This document shows positions 26,432 through 35,400 of a DNA stretch of 64,000 nt, in pieces. Both the position numbers and the translations under genes were made by a program. Position 1 is the first letter of the stretch, and the number at the start of each line of letters is the position of its first letter. The notes below the pieces were generated by a model that worked only from the letters and a program-made list of their open reading frames with translations, ran no database searches and was not told where the DNA came from. Source of the stretch: Candidatus Harpocratesius repetitus (GTDB lineage: Archaea > Asgardarchaeota > Lokiarchaeia > Sigyniarchaeales > Promethearchaeaceae); NCBI GenBank assembly GCA_021498095.1, contig JAIZWK010000001.1:1785666-1849665 (forward strand). Reading direction: 5' to 3'.

Positions 26432-27517
26432 ATGGCAATTTTTGTTACAGGTGCTACTGGATTAGTTGGTGGGCATGTAGTTAATTATTTACTTCAACAG
26501 ACTGACATTTTGGTTAATTCTGCTGATGAAATAATATGTTTAGTTAGAAATCCTTCAAAAGCAACGGAATTAAAGCAACTCGGTGTTAAAATGATTCACG
26601 GGGATTTATCTAATATCCCTATTTTGAATAAGATTTTTAATGATTACTCTATTAAGTATGTATTTCACATCGCTGCATGTGTTTCTGTTTATGCTTCATT
26701 TGAAGAGATGTTTCAAACCAACGTTATAGGAACGAAGAATCTCTTGGAAGCGTTTAGTCGTTCTTCAGCGCGCTCATTTATCCACACTTCAAGTATTATT
26801 GTTTATGATCATCATCATCTTCGAAAACGAAATACTATTGTAAAATTTACTGAATCATCACCTATTGGTCCAAAACAAAGGGGTAAAGATATTCCTTATG
26901 CTGTTAGTAAACGAATAGGAGAAGATCTTGTGGTAGAATTCGCGAAGAGGTATCCAGATAAATCTTTTCTCATTACGAGATTAGGACCAATAATAGGAAA
27001 AGGCGATCGCCAAATGATACCGTCTCTTGTAAAAGCTTTTGCTTTACCCTTGCCAAAGCTTATCAATAAAGGTTTAGGGCAAATCTCCCTTACTGCTCCT
27101 TTGGATGTGGCGCGCGCTCAAGTTTTTTTGGTTAAAAATGGAAATAGCTATTCTGGTCAAGCATTTAATATTGCAAAAGAACGTTGGAATTTTCGTCAAC
27201 TATTTAATGTAGTTGCTGAATATTACAATCGACCACCACCCAAAATAAGTATCCCTCTATGGTTATTTCGCTTATTTAAACCTTTTCTTCATTTGATCAA
27301 GATAATTTGGTCAAAATCTGAATTTATTCAAACATTGCTTTCAAGTTCTGCCTTGGAATATATGGAATACTCTTATGAATATGATGCACAAAAATTGAAA
27401 AATCTCGGTTTCCAATTCACTACTGATATTAAAAATTGCATTTTAAAGGGATTGCAGGCTTATGATCCAGAAAAATTGATGGTCAGCAAAAGAATTAAGC
27501 GAAAAGAGATTAATTAA
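26432..27517 (+). CDS. 3-beta-HSD/NSDHL-like extended short-chain dehydrogenase
   Basis: A 361-residue NAD(P)-dependent extended SDR. The nucleotide-binding motif GATGLVGGHV is at residues 7-16, followed by HIAA, a Ser in HTSSIIVYD, and the catalytic pair YAVSK (near 159-163). The downstream RLGPIIGKGDRQMIPS and TAPLDVARAQVF are typical of 3-beta-hydroxysteroid dehydrogenase and sterol decarboxylase relatives, although sugar-nucleotide epimerases share the fold. A hydrophobic stretch near residues 272-290 could attach it to membrane. Its divergent neighbour is a steroid-5-alpha-reductase-like enzyme, supporting a lipid substrate. Confidence 0.82.
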   Translation: MAIFVTGATGLVGGHVVNYLLQQTDILVNSADEIICLVRNPSKATELKQLGVKMIHGDLSNIPILNKIFNDYSIKYVFHIAACVSVYASFEEMFQTNVIGTKNLLEAFSRSSARSFIHTSSIIVYDHHHLRKRNTIVKFTESSPIGPKQRGKDIPYAVSKRIGEDLVVEFAKRYPDKSFLITRLGPIIGKGDRQMIPSLVKAFALPLPKLINKGLGQISLTAPLDVARAQVFLVKNGNSYSGQAFNIAKERWNFRQLFNVVAEYYNRPPPKISIPLWLFRLFKPFLHLIKIIWSKSEFIQTLLSSSALEYMEYSYEYDAQKLKNLGFQFTTDIKNCILKGLQAYDPEKLMVSKRIKRKEIN

Positions 27518-27591
27518 GAGATTGAATTAATTTTATTTAAAAAATAGTATTGAAAAAAAGGGGTTTAAAAGACGAAGTATTAATTTAAACT

Positions 27592-28662
27592 CTATTCTTC
27601 AACCTTTTCTATCCAACCAAATATATCGGGCTTTGAACCATATTGTATTCCTGTTAATTCTTCATATAATTTGGTAGCAATCGGACCAACTTCAAAATTA
27701 TTAATTATATAATTTTCCTCTTTGTAAAAGATAGATCCAACAGGGGCAATGATTGCCGCAGTCCCCAAACCAAAGGCTTCTGTTAAAGTCCCATTCTCTA
27801 TACATTCAATAACCTCATCAATTGAAATACGGCGCTCTACCGCTTTAATTCCGATATGATCGCATATTTCTAAAATGCTTTTTCGAGTTATTCCAGATAA
27901 AATGGACCCATGAAGCGGTGGGGTTACAACTTCTCCATTAATTACAAAAGCCATATTCATAGCTCCAACTTCTTCAATATATTTCCGCTCACAAGCATCT
28001 AACCAAAGTGTTTGAGAAAAACCCTTTTCCATAGCTTCATCGGTGGATTTTAATGAAGCTGCATAATTTCCAGCCGTTTTCGCTTCTCCTGTTCCTCCCA
28101 CTGCGGCGCGTACATACTTGTCTTCAACTAGTATTTTTACTGGTTTAAAACCTTCTTTGAAATAGGGTCCTGAAGGACTTAAGATAATAAATAAAATGTA
28201 ACGATTTGCTTTATGCAATCCCAAAAATGGTTCAGAAGCGATCATACATGGGCGAATATATAAAGAAGTGCCAAGAGTCTTTGGAACCCACCGCGCTTCC
28301 AATTTTAATAATTCTTTTAGTGCAGCTAGCAAATAGTCTATATCTACTTCTGGCATGCACATGCGTCGTGCTGATCTATTTAAGCGCTTAAAATTCTCCC
28401 TCGGTCGAAATAAGCGCAAACCTTCACTTGTTCGGTAGCATTTTAGGCCCTCCCAAACTATTTGACCATAATGAAGACAAGCTGATGCTGGTTCTAATCC
28501 GAGAATACCATATGGTCGAATTTCTGCTGGACCCCAACCACCTTTGGCTCGATCAAATTCCATATATAACATATGATCTGTAAAAATTTGCCCAAAACCC
28601 AATTTAGAATCGTCTTCTGGAAGTTCTTTTAATTCAGTCGCTTTTTTAATTTTTATTTCCAT
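27592..28662 (-). CDS. ilvE: Branched-chain amino acid aminotransferase (copy 2)
   Basis: A fold-type IV PLP enzyme of about 356 residues converting branched-chain 2-oxoacids to Val, Leu and Ile. It has LHYGQIVWEGLKCYR, SLYIRPCMIA, the PLP Lys region ending GNYAASLK, LWLDACERKYIEEVGAMN and FGLGTAAIIAPVG. It is clearly paralogous to the next gene upstream (28719-29798); both are on the minus strand. The frame is open from 28698, but the ATG at 28662 (MEIKIKKATEL) lines up with the paralogue and follows GTGAG. The two starts differ by 12 residues. Confidence 0.9.
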   Translation of the reverse strand: MEIKIKKATELKELPEDDSKLGFGQIFTDHMLYMEFDRAKGGWGPAEIRPYGILGLEPASACLHYGQIVWEGLKCYRTSEGLRLFRPRENFKRLNRSARRMCMPEVDIDYLLAALKELLKLEARWVPKTLGTSLYIRPCMIASEPFLGLHKANRYILFIILSPSGPYFKEGFKPVKILVEDKYVRAAVGGTGEAKTAGNYAASLKSTDEAMEKGFSQTLWLDACERKYIEEVGAMNMAFVINGEVVTPPLHGSILSGITRKSILEICDHIGIKAVERRISIDEVIECIENGTLTEAFGLGTAAIIAPVGSIFYKEENYIINNFEVGPIATKLYEELTGIQYGSKPDIFGWIEKVEE

Positions 28663-28718
28663 GATTCTCACGCTTGATGTAATATAAAAAAACAGCAATT
28701 TGAAGATATTTTTTGTAA

Positions 28719-29798
28719 TTAATTAACAGGTTCAATCCATCCAAATAAATCTTCTTTTTCTCCAATTTGGATGCCTGTAATTTCATCGAATAGTAAACGG
28801 CTGTATTCTCCCACTTCAAAATTATTTATTAAATATTCAGTGTCTTTATAGAAAATTGCGCCTACAGGAGCGATTACTGCCGCAGTACCCATTCCAAATG
28901 CTTCTTTTAAGGTACCTGACTTCACAGCATCAATTATTTCTTCAACACTGATTCTTCGCTCAGTAATAGGAATTCCTCGCTTTTTGCAGAATTCAATTAC
29001 ACTACGACGAGTAATTCCAGGCAAGATAGTACCATCCAATTCGGGTGTTATTATTTCATCATTGATACGAAAAGCAATATTCATTGCACCGACTTCTCCG
29101 ATATATTTGCGTTCAATTGCATCTAACCACAAGACTTGAGAATATCCTTTTTTGGCAGCTTCTTGCGCTGCTTTCAAAGATGCGGCATAATTTCCACCAG
29201 TTTTCGAAAAACCAACACCACCAGGTGCAGCTCGGATGTATTTATCTTCAACCATGATCTTTACAGGTTTAAAACCATCCTTGAAATAAGATCCAACTGG
29301 AGATAAAATTATAAAGAAAAGATATTCTTTAGCGGCGTGCACACCTAAAAATGGCTCTGAGGCGATCATAGTTGGGCGGATGTATAAGGCAGTTCCTTTT
29401 TGAGAAGGAATCCAACGTTCTTCTATTTTTAAAAGTTCTTTTAATGCAGCTAAAACATAATCAATATCAACTTGTGGCATGCACATCCTTTCGGCTGAAG
29501 TATTCAAACGCTCAAAATTTAATCGAGGGCGGAATAATTGAATTTTTCCAGTTGATGTTTTATACGCTTTCATTCCTTCAAAAATTTCTTGGGCATAGTG
29601 CAATACAGATGCAGCTGGACTAATAGTAATATCACCATATGGAATAATTTCTGCAGGACTCCATCCATTTGGTTCAGAATATCGCATTATCATCATATGA
29701 TCGGTGAAATTTTGCCCAAATGCTAATTTGGAATAATCTTGTGGCACAGTTTTTAGTTGACTCTGCTCCACGTGAGTAATTTTAATATCTAAATTCAT
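28719..29798 (-). CDS. ilvE: Branched-chain amino acid aminotransferase (copy 1)
   Basis: A 359-residue paralogue of the adjacent enzyme, with LHYAQEIFEGMKAYK, ALYIRPTMIASEPFLG, KTGGNYAASLKAA, VLWLDAIERKYIGEVGAMN and FGMGTAAVIAPVG. EGMKAYK is the commoner family form (EGLKCYR in copy 2), so copy 1 may keep the ancestral specificity. The pair arose by tandem duplication and has diverged substantially. The frame opens at TTG 29813; ATGs at 29807 and 29798 are better starts. It probably heads a two-gene operon and is linked by pathway to leuCD. Confidence 0.9.
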   Translation of the reverse strand: MNLDIKITHVEQSQLKTVPQDYSKLAFGQNFTDHMMIMRYSEPNGWSPAEIIPYGDITISPAASVLHYAQEIFEGMKAYKTSTGKIQLFRPRLNFERLNTSAERMCMPQVDIDYVLAALKELLKIEERWIPSQKGTALYIRPTMIASEPFLGVHAAKEYLFFIILSPVGSYFKDGFKPVKIMVEDKYIRAAPGGVGFSKTGGNYAASLKAAQEAAKKGYSQVLWLDAIERKYIGEVGAMNIAFRINDEIITPELDGTILPGITRRSVIEFCKKRGIPITERRISVEEIIDAVKSGTLKEAFGMGTAAVIAPVGAIFYKDTEYLINNFEVGEYSRLLFDEITGIQIGEKEDLFGWIEPVN

Positions 29799-30036
29799 GA
29801 TGATCATCTTCAAAATAACGATAAAAAGGGTAATTTGAATTCAGATATTTCAGAATATAAATGTTTTGAGAATGCAAAGTGTTGAAAGTAGGGAAGCTCA
29901 TTTTGAAAAAAAAAGATGAATAAAAATCAATAATAATATCGAAAATAAATTCAGTGGATGATTTAGAAAATCGATAAATCCATTAGTTCTAATTGGATTC
30001 AGTAAAAAATTGTCATATAATGAAAAATTTACATTT

Positions 30037-30486
30037 TTAAGAAATTAAGAATCTTTGAATACGATCTTTAGGTAAAAGGCGTTCATCATGCAAGATCTCA
30101 TTTAGAGTATTTTGAAATGCGTGATATTGTTGCAATTCGAATAAATTAAGATATTGAGAATCAGGGAATTGAGAACGAAATTGTTCAGCAATTTGATGAA
30201 GTAAATTTTGCGTAATTTTTCTGTCGGATTTTGGATCTGCAATACAATAGATGAGAAGTGAATGTTTGTTCGTTGAATAAATGCTATATACATATATTCT
30301 GAAGTTTTTCATGGAAATAAATTCAATTTCATCTTGTAAAACAAAAGTTCCCATTTGATATATTTGATTTATTAATTGAGATCGGCGTTCTGGCGTTATA
30401 TGTCTGTGATTTTTGTGAATAAGGTGATATACTTGATGGTAAATAAGTAATCCATTTTTAACAAAACCAATCTCTAGTACTGTCAT
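30037..30486 (-). CDS. Longin-like small protein
   Basis: A 149-residue soluble protein. The order of segments fits a longin/profilin-like fold: strand GFVKNGLLIYHQVYH, a helix (TPERRSQLINQIYQM), strands EIEFISMKNFRIYVYSI and HSLLIYCIAD, then a long helix (KITQNLLHQIAEQFRSQF) and a C-terminal helix. Longin-like proteins in Asgard archaea are thought to partner small GTPases, and a Rab-like GTPase lies 10 kb away. No catalytic motif is present. The assignment rests on fold pattern only and could equally be a roadblock-like relative. Confidence 0.5.
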   Translation of the reverse strand: MTVLEIGFVKNGLLIYHQVYHLIHKNHRHITPERRSQLINQIYQMGTFVLQDEIEFISMKNFRIYVYSIYSTNKHSLLIYCIADPKSDRKITQNLLHQIAEQFRSQFPDSQYLNLFELQQYHAFQNTLNEILHDERLLPKDRIQRFLIS

Positions 30487-30608
30487 GAATGATCATTAAG
30501 AAAGAATGAAATGAAATTCAAAAATAGTTAGAAAAAAATAATTTTGGTCTATAAGGTGCAAATCACTGCGCGAGTATTATTTAAGTGAGAAAAACTAATT
30601 TACTTATA

Positions 30609-30977
30609 ATGACTGATCCAAAAAAAATTTTGATAATTGATGATGAAATGCCTCTCTTAAAAATCATGGAAAAATTCTCTGAGCGCCTAAAATGGGTTGC
30701 AGTAACTGCTGAAAGCGGTGAAAAAGGGAAAGAGTTATTTTTATCTGAAAAACCAGAATCATTTTCTGGAGTAATAATTGATTACAATCTTCCAAATGAA
30801 TCAAGTGAACAAATTTTAAGTGATCTTAAAGAGCATAATCCGCAATTAAAATGCGTACTTTCGACTGGTTTTTCCGCTACAGATATATCGAATAATTTCA
30901 CAAAAGTGACGGTGGATTATACATTACAAAAACCTTTTTCTCTGACTGACTTTAAAGAGCTGCTTGATAAGCTATGA
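30609..30977 (+). CDS. Stand-alone response-regulator receiver domain
   Basis: A 122-residue CheY-like domain without output domain. It has the acidic pair in LIIDDEMPL, the phospho-acceptor Asp in IIDYNLPNE, the Thr/Ser in LSTGFSA and the Lys in LQKPFSL, all needed for phosphorylation by a histidine kinase. No kinase is encoded in the window. The frame is open from GTG 30585; the ATG at 30609 (MTDPKKILIIDDE) fits family N termini better. It is divergent from the longin-like gene. Confidence 0.88.
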   Translation: MTDPKKILIIDDEMPLLKIMEKFSERLKWVAVTAESGEKGKELFLSEKPESFSGVIIDYNLPNESSEQILSDLKEHNPQLKCVLSTGFSATDISNNFTKVTVDYTLQKPFSLTDFKELLDKL

Positions 30978-31410
30978 AATACTAAATTTGTTGAGAGAAC
31001 CTTAAATTTTTTTTAAAAATTTGCATTCTCATGAGGGTATTTTAAATTTCAAAGATTCGAAGTTTTTCATTCCTTCAACTTGATTCTTCCGACTCAAATC
31101 CAAAATATCCCTCCATATTTTTTGTCGATTTAACCAAGGGGCCAAATTCAAGATAGGTAAATCAAGAATTATAATAAAATCGACTTCAGATTGAAGAATT
31201 TATAAGCAGGATGGTAAATTTTTAACAAATTCTTTGAAAAAATCGAGTTCGACAAAAAAAAGAATTGCGATATTTCAGATTTAAGTCGGATATATATAAA
31301 TGATATTCAAAAAAGCGTTTAAATTAGAATAGATAAAAGATCCTCTCATAATGCAGTAAGAAAATTTGTAATAATTTTTATATTTATGATCTAATATTCT
31401 TCTGATTAGA
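30978..31410. other. Intergenic stretch of 433 bases with a minus-strand coding remnant
   Basis: No complete gene. The stretch holds the minus-strand fragment listed at 31029-31199 and AT-rich sequence. TATATATAAA around 31291-31300 could be a TATA box for the rightward gene at 31411, though it is about 115 bases before its start. Confidence 0.5.
31029..31199 (-). pseudogene. Minus-strand gene remnant, C-terminal part
   Basis: Read on the minus strand the 56 codons give protein-like sequence (SEVDFIIILDLPILNLAPW, then LNRQKIWRDILDLSRKN) ending at TGA 31029-31031. There is no good start codon. The same frame continues upstream past a single TAA (31200-31202) with further protein-like sequence (FFVELDFFKEFVKNLPSCL) before another stop. 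That pattern suggests the decayed end of a gene. I do not recognise the family. Confidence 0.35.
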
Positions 31411-32292
31411 ATGGTAAAAATAAATCTTACTGAAGCAGGTGATGGTTTAAATTCTTATTGGTGGATAAGAATTCGTAGTAATGATTTTGCTTTTCAATCT
31501 CGTATTACTGATCAAGAACAAGCTGAAGCAGAAGAAGATGATATTTTTATTCACAAAGAAATATTAGAAGGTGATAGGTATCCGACAAAAAGATATCATA
31601 TTGTAATTGATGATGAACTTGTGCAAATAGATGGGAAAGTTGCACGCGAAATTTTATCTAAAAAAGTTGCAAATTACATAAATGATCAATCTAAATTACC
31701 ATTTCAATGTAAATTTACAAGAGTGGTAAAAACTGGACCTAAAATTAATTTATATTATGATCCGAATCAATCAGACGGATTTAAGTTAACTTTACTATCA
31801 GAATGGATTTTTAAGGACCAAAAAGAAAAACCTATAGAAGAAATTGAAGAATTCTTCAAATCATTACCTCAAACTCATGAGAATCCACTAAGTACTAGTG
31901 GTGATCCTACTTTCTTTGTAGAACCTGTCGAATCTGCAAATATAATAGAGCAAGTTGCAACTGAAAGTGGTAAGAATAGTGTTTATATTCGAAATGGAGA
32001 AATAACTGAAATTGATTTGCGTAAAAGTTATTATATGGGACATGAAACTATTTTCTATCTTCTTCATGTTAAAGGAGGAACAGCTGCACCTGATAAAAAA
32101 AAGAATTCAATTCAAAAAGAATTCGAATTTATTAATGCAAAATGCTCAGAATCATCTATGGAGAAATATGAATTAAAAGTTGGTGATATTGTGAATTTTT
32201 CAGGAAAGTTAAAGAATGATAAAAAACTTAAAATCCTGATTCACAATATACGCAAATTTGAAAAGATTGATTCACAATATACGCAAATTTGA
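31411..32292 (+). CDS. Hypothetical protein, possible C-terminal OB-fold
   Basis: A 293-residue soluble, strongly acidic protein that I do not recognise. The C-terminal 90 residues (YYMGHETIFYLLHVKGG to VGDIVNFSGKLKNDKKLKILIHNIRKFEKI) alternate strands in a way that fits an OB-fold, so nucleic-acid or sugar binding is conceivable. The N-terminal part contains WWIRIRSNDFAFQSRI and a charged loop. The last residues (DSQYTQI) come from the second copy of a 31-bp tandem duplication read in a shifted frame. Without it the frame would run on about 24 codons to a later TAA, so this C terminus is recent. Confidence 0.65.
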   Translation: MVKINLTEAGDGLNSYWWIRIRSNDFAFQSRITDQEQAEAEEDDIFIHKEILEGDRYPTKRYHIVIDDELVQIDGKVAREILSKKVANYINDQSKLPFQCKFTRVVKTGPKINLYYDPNQSDGFKLTLLSEWIFKDQKEKPIEEIEEFFKSLPQTHENPLSTSGDPTFFVEPVESANIIEQVATESGKNSVYIRNGEITEIDLRKSYYMGHETIFYLLHVKGGTAAPDKKKNSIQKEFEFINAKCSESSMEKYELKVGDIVNFSGKLKNDKKLKILIHNIRKFEKIDSQYTQI

Positions 32293-32300
32293 AAAGATTG
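32237..32300 (+). repeat. 31-bp perfect tandem duplication at a gene end
   Basis: The unit begins at 32238 (GATTCACAATATACGCAAAT...) and again at 32269, identical over the full 31 bases. Because 31 is not a multiple of three, the second copy is read in another frame and creates the stop codon of the 31411 gene. Confidence 0.9.
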
Positions 32301-32358
32301 TTAAATCAAAAATATACGAAAAAAGACAAAAACGTATTCTAAAATTATTGTTTTGCAA

Positions 32359-32370
32359 TATTATATAAAG
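32359..32370 (+). promoter_or_regulatory. Putative TATA box for the large surface protein gene
   Basis: TATTATATAAAG is a good archaeal TATA-like element about 125 bases before the ATG at 32492. This implies a transcript leader of about 100 bases, plausible for a highly expressed envelope protein but not proven. Confidence 0.35.
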
Positions 32371-32491
32371 AATTATTTATGCAATAAAGCTTATAAGTGT
32401 GATTTTTCATTATTTGCTTACACAATATAACTTAACAGTTATAATGTAAATTACTTTGAAACAATATTTATTGTCGAGAAGAGGTATTATT

Positions 32492-35400
32492 ATGAAATTA
32501 AAAACAAAAATTAGTTTTTTGGTGTTAACCCTCGTTCTCCTTGCACCGCTTACTTCATTTTCCGTCACTGCCATGCAGAAATCATGGGGTATTAATGAAG
32601 GTGATGATTTTTACTACACCTTCGGAATTGATGGAAACATTGCACTTCCTGCATCATTGTGGGATTATTTAAGTGAGCAAACTGCAATGGGTTTGAATGA
32701 TGCGTTTAACGACTCTTACCAAATTGGATGGACAACCGGTTACGAAGAAGGCTATGAATTTGGTTGGAGTAATGTAACTGCAGATCCTTGGAATCCTTCT
32801 AACCCGTATGAAGGAAATTGGACTGAAAATTCATACGAAGATGGTTTAGAAGATGGTTGGTGGAGTGGTTACTGGGATGGTTGGTATGAACTCGATGATG
32901 GGAATGCCAAATATGAAGAATATTATAATAATTATTGGTATGATGATTATTATGGTAAAGAACCTTTCGCTGGTTTTCCCCAATCAGAATTAGATGCTTT
33001 TGATTTAGAACACATCTTTAATGAGTTTTTAGCAATGCCTAAGATTTTCAATATGAAAATTCATATTGACCATATGTATGAAGATACATTTGTAAATGAC
33101 TGGGAATTTCCACAACAAGAGTATTATTACGATGTGATTAACATCACAGTGGAAATGAAATTAGCTGGTACTCCTTTATATATGTCTTTTGAAGACTTTG
33201 TGGTTTATTACTTAAATACCGTTGTCAGAGGATTTATCTCATCAGCTTTCACAGGTTCTATTCGAGATAATATAACTGCAGGTCTTGATGATGGATTAGC
33301 AGAAATTCAATCAGAAATTGCGTCACCTGACTATGAACCAGCTTTAATTAATCGTGGAATTGTTTGGGGAACTGGTACAAATATTACCATCCAAACTGAA
33401 GAATTTGCTCAACAAATGGCTATTGAAATAATGACAGCTTTTGGTTTTAATTTCCGTCAAGAGAAAACTTATGCAAGTGGCTGGTCTGAAGGTTATGAAG
33501 AAGGTTATATCGAAGGATGGGCAAATTCAAGTGCAGAGAATCCCTACGAACCTTGGAGTGAATACGATTCTCAATATCAAAATGGTTTACGAGATGGCTG
33601 GAATTCTGGTTATAATGATGGCTATTATGATCTATACTATGGATATGGCATGTATGGACCTAATTACCATAATGAATATAAAGATAATCCAGAATATGAT
33701 ACTTATCTTACAGATTTTCCAGAAGGTTATGGTTATTCAGGACTTTTATTCATTCCTCAAGATTTAGATGTTGGTGCCGAGCTTGAAAAAGCAAAAGACT
33801 TAGCCAATATTGCTTTAGGACGATCTCATATGATTTTCCTTGGTGGATTTAATGGATTGGTAGAACAATTAGGTTTAACCTTAATCACTAATGAAAAACA
33901 AGTATATGCAGCTGGAGATATCAATGATGCTAAGTATATGTTCGGAAAAATCTTTGATTTAGGTGGTATGTTATTCTTAGATCAACTTAATGACGAATTT
34001 GATTCACTTGGATTAGGATTCAGTGTTGCAAATGATTCATTAGATTTATCTGCATTATTTAACCTGAAATGGGATTCTAATGGAATTTTAGATAATTATC
34101 ATCTTGAACTTCATATCGGAATGAGTGCTGATGTATTGAATCTGATGGGTGGTAACATTATCTTTGATATGTCTCGAGGCGAACAAACGACTTTGAATGC
34201 AAACTTTGATCCAAATGTATTACCAACTCAAAAGTATTATCCGCCTTCTGTGTTCGGAAATTGGGGTGTAAATGAAGGTGATATTTATGATTTTACTACA
34301 AGTTTTGATATGAATATTGAAATGCCTCAATATTTCTGGGATGAAGTAAATGATGGTTTGTGGGAAATGATGAATGAAAGCTATTATTATGATACAAATA
34401 TGAGTTTACCAGTTGATGAAACAGTTGATGCAGAGAATATTTTCCATACTTTTATGACTGAAGTGCCAAATGTAGTAAACCTTCAATCGAAAATTACCGA
34501 TATGTTAGGTATTGATGAAGTACAAGAACAGTGGGAAGAACAATGGATGGGCGATCACAATGAATGGGTTTATATTGGAGATGTTGAGCATAAATATGAT
34601 TTCATTGCACAATACTTCTTAGCTAAAACACCTGATGAAAATGTATATGAACCACTTGGAAGACTTTTTAATAATATTTACGAAGGCTTTTATGATGCAG
34701 TTGGAGCCAGTTTTCCAGCGACATATGCCAATTGGGTTCAAGATCACATGGATACAATGTTAGATGAAATGCTTGCTGAAAAGATCCCAGATACTAATGT
34801 TTCTGTCTTCGATGTTGTATCTTACTTTGTTCCAACTATGTTGAATATTTGGGGAATAAGTTCAAATGATACTAATGTTCCTGAATGGGCAAAATTATTG
34901 GGAATTGTCGATGATTTCTATTTCGATTTGCTAGATCATGGTGTTGCAACTCCAAGTTTATTCTATGTACCCACTGATTTCAGTTTCCAGAATGTATATG
35001 ATTCATTCATGACATGGGCAGAATCAATGTCTGGTGGTGATTTTACTGAAGATTTGTTTATTGAATTCTTAACAAACATGAGTGTTGATGATATCTATGT
35101 CAATGGAAAAGAGATCTATTTACGTTGGGATATTGACAATGGTATAAATGATATCTTCTTCCAAACTACTGGATTAGATGAAGTTTTACGTTCTTGGATA
35201 ACTCAAGTTTACAATGATACTGGTGTTCAATTCCTTGATACTACAGTATTTGGAAAACTATTATTCTGCTGGAGATATGATGATAATGGTGTTTTAGAAA
35301 ATTTCCACCTTCAAATGGGTGTAGGAATTAAGACTGTAACTGAGGAATTAAGTTATTCCGTTGAATTTGACATTTCTCAAGGTGAATTTGACGGTAAAGA

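Noticed and set aside
32741..32900. Collagen- or amyloid-like function for the Gly-aromatic repeats
   Set aside because: The G-Y/W-x-x-G spacing alone is not diagnostic; only the repeat itself is supported.
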